Assembly: GCA_964402115.1 (NCBI GenBank)
Contig: CAYOBW010000391.1
Span: 1 to 5,645, forward strand
Source: CAYOBW01 sp964402115
GTDB taxonomy: Bacteria; Verrucomicrobiota; Kiritimatiellia; UBA8416; CAYOBW01
Direction of reading: 5' to 3'
DNA: 5,645 bases
The notes below the pieces were generated by a model. The model was not told the origin of the DNA. It saw nothing but the letters and a program-made list of their open reading frames with translations, and searched no databases. Position numbers and translations under genes: made by a program. Below, one piece after another: positions 1-5,645 of this stretch; position 1 is the first letter of the stretch; every line of letters begins with the position of its first letter.

Positions 1-3
1 TTC

Positions 4-59
4 GAGTACGAGGACGAGGACCGTTCGCTGCGCTCACTGAGGACGAGGACGATGTACTC
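4..59. repeat. GAGTAC/GAGGAC hexamer repeat flanked by an inverted GAGTAC
   Basis: Consecutive hexamers GAGTAC (4-9), GAGGAC (10-15) and GAGGAC (16-21) are followed by a 17-base spacer (22-38), two more GAGGAC units (39-50), then GAT and GTACTC (54-59). The last is the reverse complement of the first unit, so the whole block can fold back on itself. On the plus strand it reads as E-Y-E-D-E-D, and on the minus strand as a Val-Leu or Ser-rich run. I recall arrays of this kind from intergenic regions and gene ends in the Verrucomicrobia and Planctomycetes, but cannot confirm that here. The block touches the window edge and may continue. Bases 60-165, between it and the small CxxC gene, show no convincing gene, RNA or terminator. 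Confidence 0.55.
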
Positions 60-165
60 CGGAATCCCTCCATCTTCCTCCCGCAGAACGTTGCGCGTCA
101 CGGTGCCGACCTTGCGAGGCTACCGTGGACGCAGCGTTCGGCAGTCGGTTCGTTCGGCTCCGATT

Positions 166-408
166 TCACATTCGAGACAGCACGGCGATGAGGATGAGGA
201 ACAGAAGCATTGCGGCGCAAGCCACAAGCCGTCGACGTAAGAGGCATCGCTTGCATCGATAAACCTTCCAACGATAGCCGCCTGGCCATTGAGTCAGGAA
301 GGTCGCACCCACGACTTCCGTATCCGTCCATGCGACCTGAGTACCACACGACTTGCAGGCCGGCTCGCCTGGCGGATCGGGAAGCGGGACTGTCCATTCA
401 TCTCTCAT
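166..408 (-). CDS. Small CxxC zinc-ribbon-like protein with C-terminal membrane helix
   Basis: An 80-residue unrecognised protein that I consider likely to be real. It has two CxxC knuckles, C18-K-S-C21 followed by Gly, and C52-K-R-C55, 30 residues apart, as in a zinc ribbon. A basic patch L-R-R-R (56-60) follows, then a hydrophobic stretch at about 62-77 (V-A-C-A-A-M-L-L-F-L-I-L-I-A-V-L) ending close to the C-terminus. By the positive-inside rule, the arginines should place the zinc-binding part in the cytoplasm as a tail-anchored protein. The N-terminus is Pro/acid-rich. It begins 63 bases after the hydrolase stop, in the same frame, with no stop between, so a longer N-terminus or readthrough cannot be excluded. 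No strong Shine-Dalgarno site precedes the ATG at 408. It may be co-transcribed with the hydrolase. Function is unknown; a chance open frame is the alternative. Confidence 0.55.
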   Translation of the reverse strand: MRDEWTVPLPDPPGEPACKSCGTQVAWTDTEVVGATFLTQWPGGYRWKVYRCKRCLLRRRLVACAAMLLFLILIAVLSRM

Positions 409-471
409 CTGTCGAACGTCTGTATTGACCGCCTCGATGTCGCAGAGTCCACGCCGTCCGGTCCATCCGGA

Positions 472-1806
472 TCAGTGTTGCTTTACCCAAGCAGCGATAT
501 CGCTCACTACAACCTCATCGACATGCCCTGTTACCTGGTATTCAGCACCCGTGCTCTTGCCGTTCACCACCATGAACAGATGATTCAGAACTGGGTAAGT
601 CTTGAACGTCACGTCCTTTCGGTCGGACAATGCCTGTTGCCACCTCTCGAAATCTTCCCTGGGATTCACCTGGCAATCCTTGTTCCCCTGCAAGATCAGC
701 ATCGACCGATTCAAGGTCTTGGCCTGAGCTGCAGGCTCGTAGCCCTGCAAGTCCAGCCAGTAACTGACCGGCGCGCCGAGGAGTTGCCCCCTGACGGGAG
801 ACTCCTTTGACAGCTTCTTCACTGCGGCAACCTGATCGCTGAGTGCCTCAACCTTGTTCTTTTGATCCGCCGACAACTCTCCAACCAGAGAGGTCTGATA
901 CAGCGTCTGTTCCAGCAGCAGGTCCTCCAACGGCCGTGCAGCGCCAGCCATAACAACAAATCCGGCGATTCCTGCTTCCGCCGCGGCAATGCGCGGCACA
1001 AGCATGCCGCCGAGACTGTGCCCGAGAACGAACACCCTGTTTGAGTCAATGCCTTCCGTCTTGCGCAAGACGGAGACGGCCTCCAGAGCGTCCTCGGTGA
1101 CTTCCTCCTTGACGGTGAAACCTTCCATCGATTCAGCCAACCTCGCCGCATACTGTTTCGTCCTCTTCTCATAGCGAAGAACCGCTATGCCTTGCGATGC
1201 CAACCCCCAAGCCAAGTCGCGAAATGGCTTGTTGGGGCCAATGCTTTCGTCTGAGTCCTGCGGACCCGATCCGTGCACAAGAACCAGCGCTGGAAACGGT
1301 CCTTTCCCAAGCGGCATGGAGAGTTTTCCGGGAAGCGACCATTTGCCAGCGCCAACCAGGACGTTGTCTTCCTTGAAGGCCGATCGCCTCACGTATACCG
1401 GGGGATGATACTCCTCGACCTGGGTCGGCAAAAAGAAAAGCCCCGCCACACGGTCTTCTTTGTCAATGACAACCTTGACATCCATCTGTCCCTTCTCGAA
1501 CTGGCACGTGACAAAGACGACTCGATACGGCGGAACGAGATCCAGTCTTGCTCTCTCGATCTTCCGACAGGTCCCCACGGCTTTCAGTTGCTCTGTCCAT
1601 ATGGCCATCAGTTGGTCCGAAGTGAGGGCCTTCGCCATGGTTGCGTCGAAAGTTGCCGCTGCCTTCTGAAACTCCTGTTGAACCAGACGGGACACGAACT
1701 GGGTCGCCACCTGCTCGGCGCCAGGAGGCGTTGTGGCGGCTCCTGGCGCGGTTTGCGTTTGCGCCACAGATAGACAGGCAAGTGCCAGGCAAAACACCTT
1801 TTTCAT
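472..1806 (-). CDS. Exported alpha/beta hydrolase with N-terminal DUF3887-like domain
   Basis: A 444-residue predicted serine esterase or peptidase-like hydrolase. A short signal-like N-terminus (M-K-K-V-F-C-L-A-L-A) leads to an Ala/Pro/Thr linker. An alpha+beta segment at about 32-127 resembles DUF3887 (Q-F-V-S-R-L-V, then strands around V-V-F-V-T-C and V-K-V-V-I-D). The hydrolase domain follows from about 138: the oxyanion-region motif V-L-V-H-G-S-G (175-181), the nucleophile elbow G-H-S-L-G-G with Ser264, the acid in L-Q-G-N-K-D with Asp377, and the base in L-N-H-L-F with His409. The triad is complete. Residues about 293-360 form a variable, lid-like, partly charged helical insert. A lipoprotein signal is not convincing, because Ala rather than Leu/Val/Ile sits three before Cys11. 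The start is supported by the purine-rich site just upstream. It is a stand-alone gene after the esterase remnant, and its link to the sulfatase operon is uncertain. The substrate is unknown. Confidence 0.92.
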   Translation of the reverse strand: MKKVFCLALACLSVAQTQTAPGAATTPPGAEQVATQFVSRLVQQEFQKAAATFDATMAKALTSDQLMAIWTEQLKAVGTCRKIERARLDLVPPYRVVFVTCQFEKGQMDVKVVIDKEDRVAGLFFLPTQVEEYHPPVYVRRSAFKEDNVLVGAGKWSLPGKLSMPLGKGPFPALVLVHGSGPQDSDESIGPNKPFRDLAWGLASQGIAVLRYEKRTKQYAARLAESMEGFTVKEEVTEDALEAVSVLRKTEGIDSNRVFVLGHSLGGMLVPRIAAAEAGIAGFVVMAGAARPLEDLLLEQTLYQTSLVGELSADQKNKVEALSDQVAAVKKLSKESPVRGQLLGAPVSYWLDLQGYEPAAQAKTLNRSMLILQGNKDCQVNPREDFERWQQALSDRKDVTFKTYPVLNHLFMVVNGKSTGAEYQVTGHVDEVVVSDIAAWVKQH

Positions 1807-1926
1807 CTGTTCCCTTTCCGGTTGCAGACCGCACGCCCACCTTCACGGGCGGCGGCATGCCTCACCGGATTCCGAACCCGCCGCGGGTGAGGAATACGGT
1901 GGAGGCGATACTCGGCCTTTCCTCGT
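1807..1926 (-). other. 120-base leader upstream of the DUF3887 hydrolase, with an inverted repeat
   Basis: This lies between the esterase remnant and the hydrolase start and shows no coding signal. It contains a perfect 7-base inverted repeat, CCTCACC at 1860-1866 and GGTGAGG at 1886-1892, enclosing 19 bases. Within that loop, CCCG-CCG-CGGG (1877-1887) can form a competing small hairpin. There is no run of T after the stem, so it is not a typical intrinsic terminator; it could be a leader structure or an operator. A purine-rich GGAAAGGGA (1811-1819) ends four bases before the ATG at 1806 and is the most Shine-Dalgarno-like site in the window. I could not identify convincing -35/-10 boxes. A promoter must lie here or further upstream if the hydrolase is not co-transcribed with the sulfatase genes. 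Confidence 0.35.
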
Positions 1927-2212
1927 TCACTTCGCCGCACACTTCTGCCCGAACAGCCAGTCCCACACGTCCGCGGTCTTGTCACATCTGGCTGACGCAT
2001 ACTTCGTCACGCCGCCCTCCACCGGGCTATCACCGATATACCTGAACGCCGCCTGACTCACGTTGTGTCCACTGTTCGCCATCTCAGTGCCTTATCACAT
2101 TATGCCCAAGCTGTTCCATCCGCTCGAAGGTGGAGTTCACCATGCTGGTCTGGATTTCCTTATCCTGTGCCCCCTGGAATGCCCACATCGGCAAATCCTT
2201 TCTCGTCGGCAT
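1927..2212 (-). pseudogene. C-terminal remnant of an alpha/beta-hydrolase esterase, frameshifted
   Basis: Two adjoining open stretches in different frames form one recognisable protein end. The upper part (2212 to 2084) reads R-K-D-L-P-M-W-A-F-Q-G-A-Q-D and ends in a TGA after G-H-N-V-I-R-H. The lower part (2091 to 1927) reads G-T-E-M-A-N-S-G-H-N-V, and later V-W-D-W-L-F-G-Q-K before its stop. This matches the pattern of the COG4099/PHB-depolymerase-like esterases: LPxWxFHGAxD with the catalytic Asp, then a T-E-x-x-x-x-G-H-N segment with the catalytic His, ending in a W-L-F-x-Q-K type terminus. Restoring two bases (CA or AC) near 2086-2089 joins the frames as I-R-H-T-E-M. The nucleophile half is absent, because homology stops near 2206-2224, beside the stop of the SGNH gene at 2233. 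Between the catalytic His and the terminus there is a longer spacer than I would expect. The family call rests on remembered motifs; a sequencing error could mimic the frameshift but not the truncation. Confidence 0.72.
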
Positions 2213-2232
2213 AGGAGCCCATGGTCGGCGGC

Positions 2233-2913
2233 TTACGGGGTGGTCGGTTTGGGCAGCGCAGTTTCAATGCTGGCAACCACTTGTTTGGCCAGCACGGCGG
2301 AACCTTCTGGCGAGAAATGCACGTTGGCACGCAACTGGATCTGCTTCAACTGCGGCAGTGCAAACGTGTAGAGATCGTCAACCGCGACGCCGTTCTCGTC
2401 CATGATCTTCCTGGCGATGGCGTTGTAGGCGATGACGTCGCTGTTCTTGCGGCCGTGATCCATGTCACCCTCCGGCACTGGCGTGGTGGCGCACCAGACC
2501 AGCTTCGCGTTGGTGGCCTTGAGTTGCTTGACCAGCTCGCGCAGATTTCTCTCGTATTCGTCGAGCGGCACCTGCTTATTGCCGTCATTGCCGAACTTGA
2601 GATCGTGGAGGCCCCAGTTGAAATGGATCACATCCCACTTCGACTCGCCGAGCCACGCCTTGATGTTCTTCAGTCCTTTGGTCGTCGGGCCACCGTTTGC
2701 CGGGATGCGGTGGACGTTCGCCTTGCCTTTGAGCAGCACACGCACAGGCACGGTGTAGCCCCCTGAGATGGAATCGCCGATGAGCAGCACGCGCGGCACT
2801 TTTTGGTCGTCAGTAGGATGGCCGCGCTTTGCGGCATGGGCGGGACCCGCCAGAAGAACGGCGAGGACAACGGTGGTGATGAGAGCAAGGAGTTTCATGG
2901 TTTTAGGATTCAT
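2233..2913 (-). CDS. Exported SGNH/GDSL-family hydrolase
   Basis: A 226-residue predicted secreted esterase-type hydrolase. The signal peptide has a hydrophobic core at about 7-22 and a G-P-A-H-A cleavage region (23-27). Block I is I-G-D-S-I-S with the nucleophile Ser48. The N-G-G turn at 73-75 fits block II. F-N-W-G-L-H-D (98-104) fits block III with Asn99. Block V is A-N-V-H-F-S-P-E-G with His199. No Asp lies within three residues before His199, although many SGNH enzymes have one there (DxxH or DVH). This may mean a Ser-His dyad, a relocated acid or reduced activity. Its ATG overlaps the TGA of the upstream sulfatase (ATGA); a second ATG at 2898 (Met6) is an alternative start. Coupling to two sulfatases suggests removal of acetyl or other acyl groups from the same polysaccharide, which is inference. 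A lipase, or a non-catalytic relative, is also possible. Confidence 0.9.
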   Translation of the reverse strand: MNPKTMKLLALITTVVLAVLLAGPAHAAKRGHPTDDQKVPRVLLIGDSISGGYTVPVRVLLKGKANVHRIPANGGPTTKGLKNIKAWLGESKWDVIHFNWGLHDLKFGNDGNKQVPLDEYERNLRELVKQLKATNAKLVWCATTPVPEGDMDHGRKNSDVIAYNAIARKIMDENGVAVDDLYTFALPQLKQIQLRANVHFSPEGSAVLAKQVVASIETALPKPTTP

Positions 2914-4466
2914 TGTTTGGCTTTCGATTGTCTCTTCTTCTTGGCTTTCGGAGCCCCATCGCCACCAGGCGTTTTCGTCGGGTCCATACGTCTGAGGGCG
3001 GTGTGAGAAGGACTGCCGCCAAATTGCTTGTAGTAGAGTTCCTTGAAAGAATTGATGGCGGGGATGTTGGTTACGGACTCATTGACGAGCAAAGGTTGCA
3101 CATCGGCCCACCATTGGTCGTAGGCGGCCCGCAGTGTTGCGACGACTTCGGGGTGCTTGGCGATGACGTTTCTGGTTTCGCCGGGGTCGGCCTTGAGGTC
3201 GTAAAGCTCGGAGTTGTTCACGAGAGTGTAGCACACGTTTTGAATCGCGCATGTTTCGTATTGTGAGGCAGCGGCTTGGCCTTTTTCCCAGCGGCCCCTG
3301 TGATGCACGAGCGTGCGGTCCGCCCACTCCGCCCTGGGGTTCTTCAACAAGGGGAGCAGGCTGCGGCCTTCGACTTGTTGCTTCACTTCGGCGGAGAGCG
3401 TCGCGCCGGTGATCTCGGCGAGCGTGGGGAAGAGATCGAGATGCGCGCTGAGCGCATTGCATTCAGCGCCAGCGGGGATGCCGCCTTTCGGCCAGCGGAA
3501 GAAGCAGGGTGAAAGAGTGCCGCCCTGATAGACCGAGCCTTTGCCGCCGTTCAGGCCGGCGGCGAAGATCTTGCGGCCTGCCGTGCCGCCATTGTCGGTG
3601 CCGAGGTAGATGACGAGGGTGTTGTCCGCGATGCCCCATTCGTTGAGTTTCGCCAGCAGCTTGCCGAAATTGGCATCCACGTTCTCGATCATGCCAAAGA
3701 ACTTCGCGGCTTCCTCGCTCACGCCCGGCTTGCCGAGATACTGCTGGTAGTAGTCCTTCGGCAGCACATGCGGGACGTGCGCGGCATTCAGCGGGAGGTA
3801 GGCAAAGAAAGGTTGTTTCGCCTCACGCTTGGTATTCATCCACTGGATCGCCTGGGCGAAGAACAAGTCCGTGCAGTAGCCCTTCGTTTTTTCGAACTTT
3901 CCGTTGTGCCACAGTGCGGGGTCGATGTTCGTGTTGTCGGGCGCATCGCCGCAGGAACCGGGACAGGTCTGTCCAATGCCGCCGCCGCCATGGATATACA
4001 CTTCATCAAAGCCACGGCTTTCCGGGCGATACGCTGCTTCATCGCCGAGGTGCCATTTGCCAAAGACTCCGGAGGTGTAGCCCGCAGTCTTGAGCATCTG
4101 CGGTAGAGTGAAGGTCTTCAGACTCATCCGCTCACGCTCACGAATGGTGTGGGTGACTCCGTTCTTGAACTCATGCCGTCCGCTCATCAACGCCGAGCGC
4201 GTCGGCGAGCAGAAAGGGCTGACATGGAACTGCGTAAAGAGCAGGCCCTCCTTTTTGAACGCATCCACCGACGGCGTGCGCATGATGGGATTGCCGAGGC
4301 AGGCGTAATCGCCGTAACCCACGTCATCAGGCATGACGAGGATGATGTTGGGTTTAAAGACTTCCGCATGGGCGGGGGCAAACGGGAGGGCGACGCTTGC
4401 TGCCAAGGCGGCAAATACGGATCGGAGCAGGTTGGTATTCATGCGTTGCTTGGGTTGGTGGTTCAC
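2910..4466 (-). CDS. Exported formylglycine-dependent sulfatase (arylsulfatase family)
   Basis: Complete sulfatase of about 518 residues. Numbering from the GTG at 4466, it has a signal peptide ending near A-P-A-H-A (30-34), the D-D-V-G-Y-G-D Asp pair (47-48), and the active site C86-S-P-T-R90, where Cys must be oxidised to formylglycine. It also has G-K-W-H-L-G (136-141), A-A-H-V-P-H (228-233), T-D-N-G-G with D291/N292, and G-G-K-G-S-V-Y-Q-G-G with K309. The late motif E-L-Y-D-L-K-A-D-P is at 420-428. All core catalytic positions of the family are present, so it should be active if a maturase exists elsewhere in the genome. The start is ambiguous: GTG at 4466 gives a GTGA overlap with the upstream stop, while ATG at 4442 (residue 9) begins a more compact signal peptide. 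Neither has a clear Shine-Dalgarno site. The tail is lysine-rich (K-A-K-K-K-R). It is distinct in sequence from the neighbouring sulfatase, so it probably acts on a different linkage or position. Confidence 0.95.
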   Translation of the reverse strand: MNHQPKQRMNTNLLRSVFAALAASVALPFAPAHAEVFKPNIILVMPDDVGYGDYACLGNPIMRTPSVDAFKKEGLLFTQFHVSPFCSPTRSALMSGRHEFKNGVTHTIRERERMSLKTFTLPQMLKTAGYTSGVFGKWHLGDEAAYRPESRGFDEVYIHGGGGIGQTCPGSCGDAPDNTNIDPALWHNGKFEKTKGYCTDLFFAQAIQWMNTKREAKQPFFAYLPLNAAHVPHVLPKDYYQQYLGKPGVSEEAAKFFGMIENVDANFGKLLAKLNEWGIADNTLVIYLGTDNGGTAGRKIFAAGLNGGKGSVYQGGTLSPCFFRWPKGGIPAGAECNALSAHLDLFPTLAEITGATLSAEVKQQVEGRSLLPLLKNPRAEWADRTLVHHRGRWEKGQAAASQYETCAIQNVCYTLVNNSELYDLKADPGETRNVIAKHPEVVATLRAAYDQWWADVQPLLVNESVTNIPAINSFKELYYKQFGGSPSHTALRRMDPTKTPGGDGAPKAKKKRQSKAKQ

Positions 4467-5645
4467 CGGTCAACTGTATCGGCGGCAGCCCTTTTGTTGC
4501 CCTTCTTCTTTACTTTGGGAGAGGAACCCTTGCCGGGGATCCAGCCGAGATCGTCCCACCAACCGGTGTCGTTGGCTTGATCGGCTCCGGGGCTGGTGCG
4601 GCCCTTTTGGACGATGGCGGTGATGCGGTCGGTCAAGCGCGAGGCGATGTCGGCATGCTGCGCGATGATGTTGGTTCTTTCGCGGGGATCAGCATCAAGG
4701 TCGTAGAGTTCGCGCTGGGCGTTTGCGTGTTCCATGATGAGCTTCCATTTCCCCTCGCGGACGGCGAAGCGCCCATTCGATGCGTGGTGAATGACTGGCA
4801 GGCGCTCTTTGCTCCCAGCCTTGCCGGTCAACGCGCCGTGGAAACTGACGCTGTCTTCGCCGGCGTTGTCGGGGATTTTTGCCCCAAGGATGTCCGCGAA
4901 AGTGGCCAGCAAGTCGGACTGGCAAATTAACCCGTCCCACACGCTGCCGGGCTTCACGACTTCCGGCCAACGGACGATGAACGGCACGCGATGTCCGCCT
5001 TCGTAGATGGAACGTTTTCCCTCGCGATACGGCCCGTTGCTGTAATGCTGGTGTTGCTTGATGCGCTCCCTCCAGGGGTTCTCCGGGCCGTTGTCGCTGG
5101 AGAAGACGATCAGTGTGTTCCGCGTCATTCCGCCTGCTTCCAGCGCGTCCATCACGCGTCCGATGTGCCAGTCGGTTTCCATCATGAAGTCGCCATAGGC
5201 GCCGCAGCCGCTCTGGCCGCGAAACTGCTCCAGCGGAATGACCGGCAAATGCGGCGAGGTGTAGGGCAGGTAGAGAAAGAAGGGTTTGCCGTCGGTGGCT
5301 TTCGCGCGTCCATGGATGTATTCCATCGCCTTGTCAGTGAAACGCGTTAGGCATTGGGCATCCACAAAATCAGGAGCGACTTCCATCAGGTCCCTCTCCA
5401 GCTTCGGCTCATAGGGCGGCATGATGCGGTAGTCGCCGGGGTTCAGTGGATTCGGCTTCTTCTTTGTGAACACCGTCGGCGGCACCTTGGCGAAGCGTCC
5501 CTCAAACCAAGCCAGCACGCCGTAGTTCAACGATGCCGGAATGCCAAAGAAGTAGTCGAAGCCCTTGTCGAGCGGCATGTCTTTGACCGGTTGCGACCAG
5601 TCGCGCGCACCTTCGTCGCCCGGGAAATCCATGCCGAGATGCCAC
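4463..5645 (-). CDS. Formylglycine-dependent sulfatase, N-terminus beyond the right edge
   Basis: Predicted hydrolase of sulfate esters, most likely on a carbohydrate and outside the cytoplasm. The frame is open to the window edge. The first visible codons read W-H-L-G, the end of the family motif GKWHLG, so the Met at 5632 is internal and the gene starts outside. The signal peptide, the first Asp pair and the C-x-P-S/T-R formylglycine site are therefore not visible. Counting from that Met, visible motifs are T-S-P-H (125-128), the S-S-D-N-G metal-ligand motif (178-182), a K-R-S-I-Y-E-G-G-H segment (206-214) and the late sulfatase signature E-L-Y-D-L-D-A-D-P (308-316). The C-terminus is lysine-rich (V-K-K-K, G-N-K-R). 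It is first in the visible part of the operon, and its TGA overlaps a possible GTG start of the next sulfatase. The family call is firm; subfamily and substrate are not determined. Confidence 0.93.
   Translation of the reverse strand, partial: WHLGMDFPGDEGARDWSQPVKDMPLDKGFDYFFGIPASLNYGVLAWFEGRFAKVPPTVFTKKKPNPLNPGDYRIMPPYEPKLERDLMEVAPDFVDAQCLTRFTDKAMEYIHGRAKATDGKPFFLYLPYTSPHLPVIPLEQFRGQSGCGAYGDFMMETDWHIGRVMDALEAGGMTRNTLIVFSSDNGPENPWRERIKQHQHYSNGPYREGKRSIYEGGHRVPFIVRWPEVVKPGSVWDGLICQSDLLATFADILGAKIPDNAGEDSVSFHGALTGKAGSKERLPVIHHASNGRFAVREGKWKLIMEHANAQRELYDLDADPRERTNIIAQHADIASRLTDRITAIVQKGRTSPGADQANDTGWWDDLGWIPGKGSSPKVKKKGNKRAAADTVDR

Noticed and set aside
1..240. A plus-strand frame open from the left edge that begins E-Y-E-D-E-D and runs to a stop near 240
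   Set aside because: After the repeat, the translation is low-complexity Arg/Ser-rich and runs antisense into the small CxxC gene, so I could not support a gene tail.
98..397. A 99-codon minus-strand open frame overlapping the small CxxC gene
   Set aside because: Its translation is rich in Arg, Ser and Pro with no motif, while the overlapping frame has paired CxxC motifs and a membrane helix.
457..471. Inverted repeat TCCGG-TCCAT-CCGGA just after the DUF3887 hydrolase stop, considered as a terminator
   Set aside because: The stem is only five base pairs, no T-run follows on the minus strand, and a small gene begins shortly after.
289..810. A 173-codon plus-strand open frame
   Set aside because: It lies antisense over the end of a convincing hydrolase gene and the small CxxC gene, and its translation shows no domain logic.
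1860..1885. A GGTTCGGAATCC string on the minus strand resembling a tRNA T-arm
   Set aside because: It carries an extra base compared with the T-loop consensus, and no anticodon arm, D-arm or acceptor stem can be found around it.
2221..2766. A 181-codon plus-strand open frame
   Set aside because: It is the antisense shadow of the SGNH hydrolase, produced by GC-rich third positions.

Overview
The window looks like a chromosomal segment from a member of the Planctomycetes–Verrucomicrobia group. This placement is an inference from gene content: tandem formylglycine-type sulfatases coupled to a secreted SGNH hydrolase, lysine-rich sulfatase tails, weak Shine-Dalgarno sites, fairly high GC, and a GAGTAC/GAGGAC hexamer repeat of a kind I associate with those genomes. 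No rRNA or other marker gene fixes it. Every supported gene lies on the minus strand, so the window reads right to left.

Right half (5645 down to 2233): a tightly packed three-gene set. A sulfatase whose N-terminus lies beyond the right edge is followed by a second, complete, exported sulfatase with an intact C-S-P-T-R formylglycine site, then by an exported SGNH/GDSL hydrolase. Both junctions can be read as 4-base stop/start overlaps (GTGA and ATGA), which suggests translational coupling. The likely joint role is to strip sulfate esters, and perhaps acyl groups, from a polysaccharide outside the cytoplasm. The substrate cannot be read from the sequence.

Middle (2232 to 1807): this apparent intergenic gap is not empty. 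It holds the C-terminal end of an alpha/beta-hydrolase esterase of the predicted-peptidase/PHB-depolymerase-like type. It is cut off at its 5' side directly beside the SGNH gene and broken by what looks like a 2-base deletion. Below it is a 120-base leader with an inverted repeat.

Left part (1806 to 1): an exported alpha/beta hydrolase with an N-terminal DUF3887-like domain and an intact Ser-Asp-His triad. Next, in the same reading frame, comes a small protein with two CxxC knuckles and a C-terminal membrane helix. The last 165 bases contain no convincing gene but carry the hexamer repeat at the edge.

I see no CRISPR array, tRNA, insertion sequence or obviously new multi-gene system. The most informative points are the hidden esterase remnant and its breakpoint, the unusual active-site sequence of the SGNH hydrolase, the small CxxC membrane protein, and the edge repeat.
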